Assembly (NCBI RefSeq): GCF_002910905.1 | Contig: NZ_NEUE01000300.1 | Location: forward strand, 50,761 to 114,760 | Origin: Streptomyces sp. SM11 | GTDB lineage: Bacteria > Actinomycetota > Actinomycetes > Streptomycetales > Streptomycetaceae | Length of the DNA stretch: 64,000 nt | Direction of reading: 5' to 3' | Shown here: one piece after another, positions 59,779 to 64,000 of the stretch | How the letters are laid out: each line of letters opens with the position of its first letter | How positions within the stretch are numbered: the first letter of the stretch is position 1 | The notes under the pieces: model-generated | Seen by the model: only the letters and a program-made list of their open reading frames with translations | Told to the model about the DNA's origin: nothing | Databases searched by the model: none | Position numbers and translations under genes: made by a program

Positions 59779-59885
59779 TTGTTAACTCCTTGTAGCGGGG
59801 CCGTGGGTGTCCTCACACGGCCCGGAAACGAATTGGTCCCGGTGTGATCGAGGTCGTGCCTCCGGGGCGAGCCGGAGGCCGAACC

Positions 59886-60080
59886 TCACTTGCCGAGAAG
59901 CTTCTTGATCTTCTTGGCGTCGGCCGGAGCCACGACGACCGTGCCGGTCAGCGAGCGGGTCTTCTTGGACGACTTGTGCTCGAGAAGGTGGCGCTTGCCG
60001 GCCCTCTCGCGGAGCACCTTGCCGGAGCCGGTGATCTTGAAGCGCTTGCTGGCACCGCTGTGCGTCTTGTTCTTCGGCAT
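59886..60080 (-). CDS. rpmI: 50S ribosomal protein L35
   Basis: A 64-residue, very basic protein (MPKNKTHSGASKRFKITGSG, LRERAGKRHLLEHKSSKKTR) of normal length. It lies between infC (121 bp away) and rplT (107 bp away). The gaps are larger than in most streptomycete ribosomal operons but contain no promoter that I can point to. Confidence 0.98.
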   Translation of the reverse strand: MPKNKTHSGASKRFKITGSGKVLRERAGKRHLLEHKSSKKTRSLTGTVVVAPADAKKIKKLLGK

Positions 60081-60201
60081 CGCGCCGTTCTCTCCTCGTC
60101 AGTGGCGCCCCTCACGGTGCGGGGCACCGGACTGCAGGGGCGTCAGATCTCTATGGGATTCCGGGATGACCCGGGGGCGCCTGGATGGCGGCCCCCGAAG
60201 G

Positions 60202-60861
60202 TCACGCCTCGGAAGGTGTCTCGGCCGGAGCCTCGACCGCTTCGGCCGGAGCCTCGGCGGTGTCGCCCTCGGACGGTGCGTCGGTCGTGCCCTGACGCTC
60301 CGCCTTGCGGGCGGCCTGGGCCTCACGGGCCTCGGCCATGGCTTCGGTCTTCTTCTTGTGCGGGCCCAGAACCATGATCATGTTCCGGCCGTCCTGCTTC
60401 GGGTTGGACTCGATGAAGCCCAGGTCCTCCACGTCCGAAGCGAGACGCTGGAGCAGTCGGAAGCCCAGCTCGGGGCGGGACTGCTCACGACCACGGAACA
60501 TGATCGTGATCTTGACCTTGTCGCCCTGCTTGAGGAACCGGACGACGTGACCCTTCTTGGTGTCATAGTCGTGCGGGTCGATCTTCGGCCGGAGCTTCAT
60601 CTCCTTGATGACCGTGTGCGCCTGGTTCTTGCGCGCCTCACGGGCCTTCATGGCCGACTCGTACTTGAACTTCCCGTAGTCCATGAGCTTGCACACGGGC
60701 GGACGGGCTGTCGCCGCCACCTCGACCAGGTCGAGGTCATACTCCTGTGCGAGTTCCAGGGCCTTGGCAAGCGGAACAATCCCGACCTGCTCGCCACTGG
60801 GACCGACAAGTCGGACCTCGGGAACGCGAATCCGGTCGTTGATGCGGGGCTCGGCGCTGAT
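60202..60861 (-). CDS. infC: Translation initiation factor IF-3, starting at an ATC codon
   Basis: A 219-residue factor that binds the 30S subunit and checks the start codon. The N-domain has AEPRINDRIRVPEVRLVGPS, the C-domain LKQGDKVKITIMFRGREQSR and MIMVLGPHKKK. The reading frame has no ATG, GTG or TTG at the conserved start; instead ATC at 60861 (ATC AGC GCC GAG) follows GAGGAGG with 4 bases between. infC is known for AUU/AUC initiation, through which IF-3 limits its own synthesis. The C-terminal ~40 residues (DAPSEGDTAEAPAEAVEAPA) form an acidic tail beyond the usual core. Confidence 0.95.
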   Translation of the reverse strand: MSAEPRINDRIRVPEVRLVGPSGEQVGIVPLAKALELAQEYDLDLVEVAATARPPVCKLMDYGKFKYESAMKAREARKNQAHTVIKEMKLRPKIDPHDYDTKKGHVVRFLKQGDKVKITIMFRGREQSRPELGFRLLQRLASDVEDLGFIESNPKQDGRNMIMVLGPHKKKTEAMAEAREAQAARKAERQGTTDAPSEGDTAEAPAEAVEAPAETPSEA

Positions 60862-61286
60862 GGATCCTCCTCGGTAGCACCACGCGACCGCCTGGCGGAC
60901 AGCCGCGTAACGTCTTATGAACGTCAAGACCAACCGAGCCGAAGCGCAAAAATGCCCCGGACGGGACACAGGCGAGGCTCCAGGAACTACCGGAGCACCG
61001 CCGCGGTCAACCGCGGGGCGCATCTGACGGCTCCATCGTCCGTACGGAACGATGGGCACCGCCTGACCGGTGACCCGCCGTCCGGTGAGGACAGCCAGGT
61101 GGGAGATCGGAGCCTCCACTTGTGGGCCGGGCACATCGATGTCCGGCCGGTCGTTACACAAGGTTAGCAGCCCGGCCCCGGGTGCGCTAATCCTGCGCCC
61201 GGCCGCTGTCGGGACCGCCCTCCCGCGCGGTCCTGACAGCGGCTCCCGCGCGCGGGAGGGCGGCGGCCTGGCCTTATCGTGTGGGC
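60862..61286. promoter_or_regulatory. infC leader and divergent promoter region
   Basis: A 425-bp gap between infC and the divergent DUF1844 gene. It must hold both promoters and a possible infC leader. I see no clear L20-type pseudoknot. A TTATCGT near 61275 could be the -10 for a leaderless DUF1844 transcript. Confidence 0.45.
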
Positions 61287-61649
61287 ATGAGTGACGCGAC
61301 CCCCAGCAGTGAGAACCCCGGCTTCGACGACATGGCCCGCGACATCGCGGAGGTCCCCGCGGTCGAGGTGATCGTGACGGTCGCCGTCAACCTGATGAGC
61401 GCAGCCGCCGTGAAGCTCGGCCTCACCGAGGAGGGCGAACAGCACAAGGACCTCGACGAGGCCCGCAAGCTGGTCCAGGCACTGGCCGGGCTGCTCGACG
61501 CGAGCGCCACGGAGATCAGCACCTTCCACGCCTCGCCGCTGCGCGACGGCCTGAAGTCCCTCCAGCTCGCTTTCCGTGAGGCCTCGCTGGTCCCGGACGA
61601 GCCCGGCCACGGCCCCGGCGAGAAGTACACCGGCCCGGTCTACGGCTAG
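61287..61649 (+). CDS. DUF1844 family protein
   Basis: A 120-residue soluble protein, conserved in actinobacteria next to infC. Typical stretches are FDDMARDIAEVPAVEVIVTV, AVNLMSAAAVKLGLTEEGEQ, HKDLDEARKLVQALAGLLDA. Function unknown. ATG 61287 is preceded directly by GTGTGGGC with no ribosome site, so it is probably leaderless; a GTG two codons upstream is also in frame. It converges with the aquaporin gene. Confidence 0.85.
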   Translation: MSDATPSSENPGFDDMARDIAEVPAVEVIVTVAVNLMSAAAVKLGLTEEGEQHKDLDEARKLVQALAGLLDASATEISTFHASPLRDGLKSLQLAFREASLVPDEPGHGPGEKYTGPVYG

Positions 61650-61670
61650 CATCCCCCTCCCCCGTACGCC

Positions 61671-61709
61671 AGGGAGCCCGCCGTCCCCCCGTGGGGCGGC
61701 GGGCTCCCT
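61671..61709. terminator. Bidirectional terminator between DUF1844 and aquaporin genes
   Basis: AGGGAGCCCGCCG pairs perfectly with CGGCGGGCTCCCT (13 bp), with a further CCCC/GGGG inside, in the 91-bp convergent gap. Confidence 0.75.
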
Positions 61710-61740
61710 CGTGTGCGCGGCCGGGACGGTTCGCGGTTCC

Positions 61741-62454
61741 TCAGATGGCGTCCTCGGTCTCTTCGGGCAGGACGTTGGGGAAGGGGTGGGTGAGCCGGTG
61801 GACGTAGGCGGCGACGACTCCGCCGACCAGGGGCGCGACGAGGAACAGCCAGAGCTGGGAGAGCGCGGCGCCGCCCGCGAAGAGCGCCGGACCGAGGCTC
61901 CGCGCCGGGTTGACCGAGGTACCGGTCAGCGGAATGCCCACCAGGTGGATCGCGGCGAGCGTCAGGCCGATGGGCAGCCCGTCGAAGCCGGTGACCGCGA
62001 CCTTGTGGGTCACCGCGAGGACGACGTAGACGAGCAGGAACGTGAGCACCACCTCGGCGAGGAACGCGCCGCCGATGTTGATGCCGACGGCCGACCGGTC
62101 GTCGTAGCCGTTGGTGCCGAACTCGCCACTGGTCTCCAGACCCGGGATCTGCTTCGCCAGCAGGAACAGCAGGGCCGCGCCGACGATCGCGCCGAGGATC
62201 TGGGCCACCCAGCGCTCGACGGCCGTACGGATGCCGATCCGGCCCGCCATATACATGCCCAGCGTCACCGCGGGGTTGATATGACAGCCGGAGATCGGGC
62301 CGAGCGCATAGGCGAGCGCGAGGAGGATGAAGCCGAAGGTGAGGGCGATGCCCACCGTGCCGAGGTATTCGACGGCGACCACCGCGGACCCCACGGCGAA
62401 GAACACCAGCAGCAGGGTGCCGAGGAACTCTGACGCCACAATCCGCTTCTGCAT
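61741..62454 (-). CDS. Aquaporin / MIP-family channel
   Basis: A 237-residue six-helix channel. Both NPA boxes are intact: GCHINPAVTLG (Asn60-Pro61-Ala62) and TSVNPARSLGPALF. The Arg after the second NPA and the His in AAIHLVGIPLTG fit the water-selective AqpZ type, not a glycerol facilitator, which would have NPARD and a larger size. ATG 62454 (MQKRIVASEFLGTLLLVFFA) follows GAGGTGG; the upstream Met 13 codons earlier lacks a site. It ends at a bidirectional terminator. Confidence 0.9.
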   Translation of the reverse strand: MQKRIVASEFLGTLLLVFFAVGSAVVAVEYLGTVGIALTFGFILLALAYALGPISGCHINPAVTLGMYMAGRIGIRTAVERWVAQILGAIVGAALLFLLAKQIPGLETSGEFGTNGYDDRSAVGINIGGAFLAEVVLTFLLVYVVLAVTHKVAVTGFDGLPIGLTLAAIHLVGIPLTGTSVNPARSLGPALFAGGAALSQLWLFLVAPLVGGVVAAYVHRLTHPFPNVLPEETEDAI

Positions 62455-62561
62455 GGAACCACCTCGCGAGCTTGGTCGGTCGGCCGGATTCATCCGAATT
62501 CCCGACCATTCTCACGGCGGCGGGCGCTTCGCGCCCGTCGGGCCGGAATCGACCCGACGCG

Positions 62562-63290
62562 TCAGCGGGCGAAGAGGGGCTCCCCCGGTGTGGCCGTGCC
62601 GGCGGGGAGAAGGGCCAGGTCCAGGCCGCTCACCAGACGGGCCCGCAGCACCTCGCTGGCCGACAGCGCGCGGGCGATCCGGCGGGCCGCCTCGGCGGGC
62701 ACCGCGTCCGGGGCGAGGACGAGCGCGAGGGTCCCGTCCGCGCTGCCCGGCCCGAGGTGGGCACGGACCACGGCGGGGTCGGCGGCCACGGCCTCCCGTA
62801 CGGCGTCGATGACCGCGGGATCCTGGAGCGGGTCGGTGCTGGTGCGGTTCTCGGCGAGGGCCAGGAGCGCCTGCCCGCTCAGCTCGAACGCGACGGGCCC
62901 GGCGAGGTCCAGCACGACGGTGTCGGCCTTCTCGTGGGCGGCGGCCTGGAGGGCCTGGTGCAGCGGTACGGCGACGGGGCGCGCCTCCGGGTCCCAGAGC
63001 GCCAGCGACGCGGTCGAGGTGAAGGCGGGGAGCGCGCGCCGGTCGCCGGCCCGGAGGGTGGGTACGGCCATGTCGCTGGTCTTCTCGCGCCGGAGCCCCT
63101 TCTCGTCCTCCTCGACCTCGCCGAGAACGGCGACGACGGGGACCAGGAGCCGGGCGTCGCGCAGGGCCGCGAGGACCGGGCCGACGGCGCCACGGTCCCG
63201 GGACCAGGCGCCCAGGGCCCTGGTCAGGGCGGGGGACGCCGAGCCGTCGTCGTCGGAGAAACCGGGGTCCGGGATGTTCTTGAGCTCCAC
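62562..63290 (-). CDS. SseB family protein
   Basis: A 242-residue soluble protein. GTG 63290 begins MELKNIPDPGFSDDDGSASP, the usual start in Streptomyces. ALGAWSRDRGAVGPVLAALR, LLVPVVAVLGEVEEDEKGLR, EKTSDMAVPTLRAGDRRALP and FTSTASLALWDPEARPVAVP match the SseB N-terminal domain (enhanced serine sensitivity in E. coli), whose molecular role is unclear. The C-terminal half is a conserved helical domain (AVIDAVREAVAADPAVVRAH). A small CGGGCGC-TTC-GCGCCCG hairpin at 62521-62537 may end it. Confidence 0.85.
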   Translation of the reverse strand: MELKNIPDPGFSDDDGSASPALTRALGAWSRDRGAVGPVLAALRDARLLVPVVAVLGEVEEDEKGLRREKTSDMAVPTLRAGDRRALPAFTSTASLALWDPEARPVAVPLHQALQAAAHEKADTVVLDLAGPVAFELSGQALLALAENRTSTDPLQDPAVIDAVREAVAADPAVVRAHLGPGSADGTLALVLAPDAVPAEAARRIARALSASEVLRARLVSGLDLALLPAGTATPGEPLFAR

Positions 63291-63486
63291 GGGACGAGGG
63301 TAGTGCCTGGCTCCTCGCGGTTCGCCCGCAGGTGGGGCCGGGCGGAGAGCCCAGCGCCCCGCCGTCGCGGGCCTCAGCACCCGGTGGCCCCGGCCGGCAG
63401 GGCGTGCGCCTCGTCGCGGGCGTGGGCGACGGGATCCGGGAAGACCTTCAGGCCGTGGGCGGCCAGGGCCCCTTTGTGCAGCAGCA

Positions 63487-64000
63487 TGAGCGCGCAGGCC
63501 GGACCGCTGCTGCGGCGATACGTCACCGCCCGGCAGTGGCTCGGCCTGTGCCCGGGGGTGAACGTGGTCGCCGTGGTCACGCTGGCCGACGCCTCGGCCG
63601 ACGCCGGGGTGACCTGGTGGGCCCACGCCCTGCCGTTCGTCGGCATGCTGTCGCTGGTGGCCGCCACCTTCCTGGAGAGCCGTTCCGCCACCCGGGTGGC
63701 CCCTTCGGTGTCGCTGACCGTCCACCGCGCCGCCAGCACCGTGGTCTTCACGGGCTGTACTGGCGGATCCTGCGGCGCTCGGGCGTCACCGCGATCAGCA
63801 CGCTCATGTTCCTGATGGCTCCCGTCACGGCCGTCCGGGGAGCGCTGACGCTCGGGGAGCCGTTCGGCCCCCGGACCGTGCTCGGCCTGGTGGCGGTGGT
63901 CGTGGTGCACCGCGGGGCCGCCCCGCGCGGCGACGGGCCCGCCGGGTCTGCCTCCGGGCCGGATCCGGCCCGGCGTGAGCGGACGGACGCTGTGCCCGGG
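63487..64000 (+). pseudogene. DMT/EamA-type transporter gene, internally deleted and frameshifted (runs off the window)
   Basis: From ATG 63487 the frame reads MSAQAGPLLRRYVTARQWLG, VVAVVTLADASADAGVTWWA, HALPFVGMLSLVAATFLESR, SLTVHRAASTVVFTG and then nonsense to a stop at 63815. At 63755 another frame takes over with LYWRILRRSGVTAISTLMFL, MAPVTAVRGALTLGEPFGPR, TVLGLVAVVVVHRG and stays open to the window end. In intact relatives about 30-40 residues, including a helix, lie between VVFTG and LYW. The first half of the transporter, before MSAQAG, is also missing or unrecognisable. Non-functional. Confidence 0.65.

Noticed and set aside
60202..61161. A 319-residue version of IF-3
   Set aside because: The first 100 residues are leader sequence with no family similarity, and the conserved start coincides with ATC 60861 behind GAGGAGG.
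63374..63486. A leftward frame ending HKGALAAHGLKVFPDPVAHA near the window end
   Set aside because: It looks protein-like but is short, has no clear start and overlaps the transporter remnant; not enough to call.
1..64000. tRNA/rRNA genes and CRISPR arrays
   Set aside because: No cloverleaf with a conserved T-loop, no rRNA-like blocks and no regularly spaced repeats were found when reading both strands, although a covariance-model scan was not possible.

Overview
The window is chromosomal DNA from a high-GC actinomycete, almost certainly a Streptomyces. Codon use is strongly G/C-ending, ribosome sites are GGAGG-like, and GTG and TTG starts are frequent. Two operon blocks are characteristic of the Streptomyces core: the arginine genes (argH, argG, and argC-J-B-D-R) and pheS-pheT / sensor kinase / trmH-like methyltransferase / rplT-rpmI-infC / DUF1844. 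All coordinates come from reading the sequence. Names rest on recognised motifs, not on database searches.

Layout. 1-5.3 kb: a partial GNAT acetyltransferase, a small sigma factor, a secreted glycerophosphodiesterase, an acyltransferase, and a tetR-MFS efflux pair. 5.4-8.3 kb: a decayed rifamycin-resistance module, with an RAE-like inverted repeat upstream of a frameshifted rifampicin-monooxygenase gene (rox) and a deleted, twice-frameshifted helR-like gene. 8.4-20.1 kb: aldo/keto reductase, argH, argG, a frameshifted HEAT-repeat gene, an FMN-binding protein, an L,D-transpeptidase and the argCJBDR operon, with ArgR-box-like sites in front of argG and argC. 22-26.2 kb: a divergent arsenic-resistance cluster (arsT-arsC one way; arsR-arsB-DUF2180-arsO the other) whose reading frames are chained by 1-4 base overlaps. 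26.4-40.9 kb: assorted single genes and several broken ones, including a 161-bp tandem repeat, a divergent MocR/EamA pair that share start-codon bases, and a 3-hydroxybutyryl-CoA dehydrogenase gene (hbd).

40.75-50.52 kb looks like an inserted or rearranged segment. The last ~99 bp of hbd are repeated in direct orientation 9.66 kb downstream. Between the copies lie a collapsed RHS/polymorphic-toxin gene with a probable immunity gene, a GAF-PP2C-ATPase phosphatase, insertion-sequence remnants, a fragment of a betaine-aldehyde dehydrogenase gene and an intact glycine betaine ABC transporter (opuA type).

50.6-64 kb: a regulator translationally coupled to a Nudix hydrolase, pheST, an orphan PAS histidine kinase, an RNA methyltransferase, the rplT-rpmI-infC translation operon (infC starting at an ATC codon), DUF1844, an aquaporin, an SseB-like protein and a broken DMT transporter at the edge. 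Convergent gene pairs are commonly separated by perfect GC-rich hairpins. The number of one-base frameshifts is high; some may be sequencing errors, but the internal deletions in helR, betB, the RHS gene and the last transporter cannot be.
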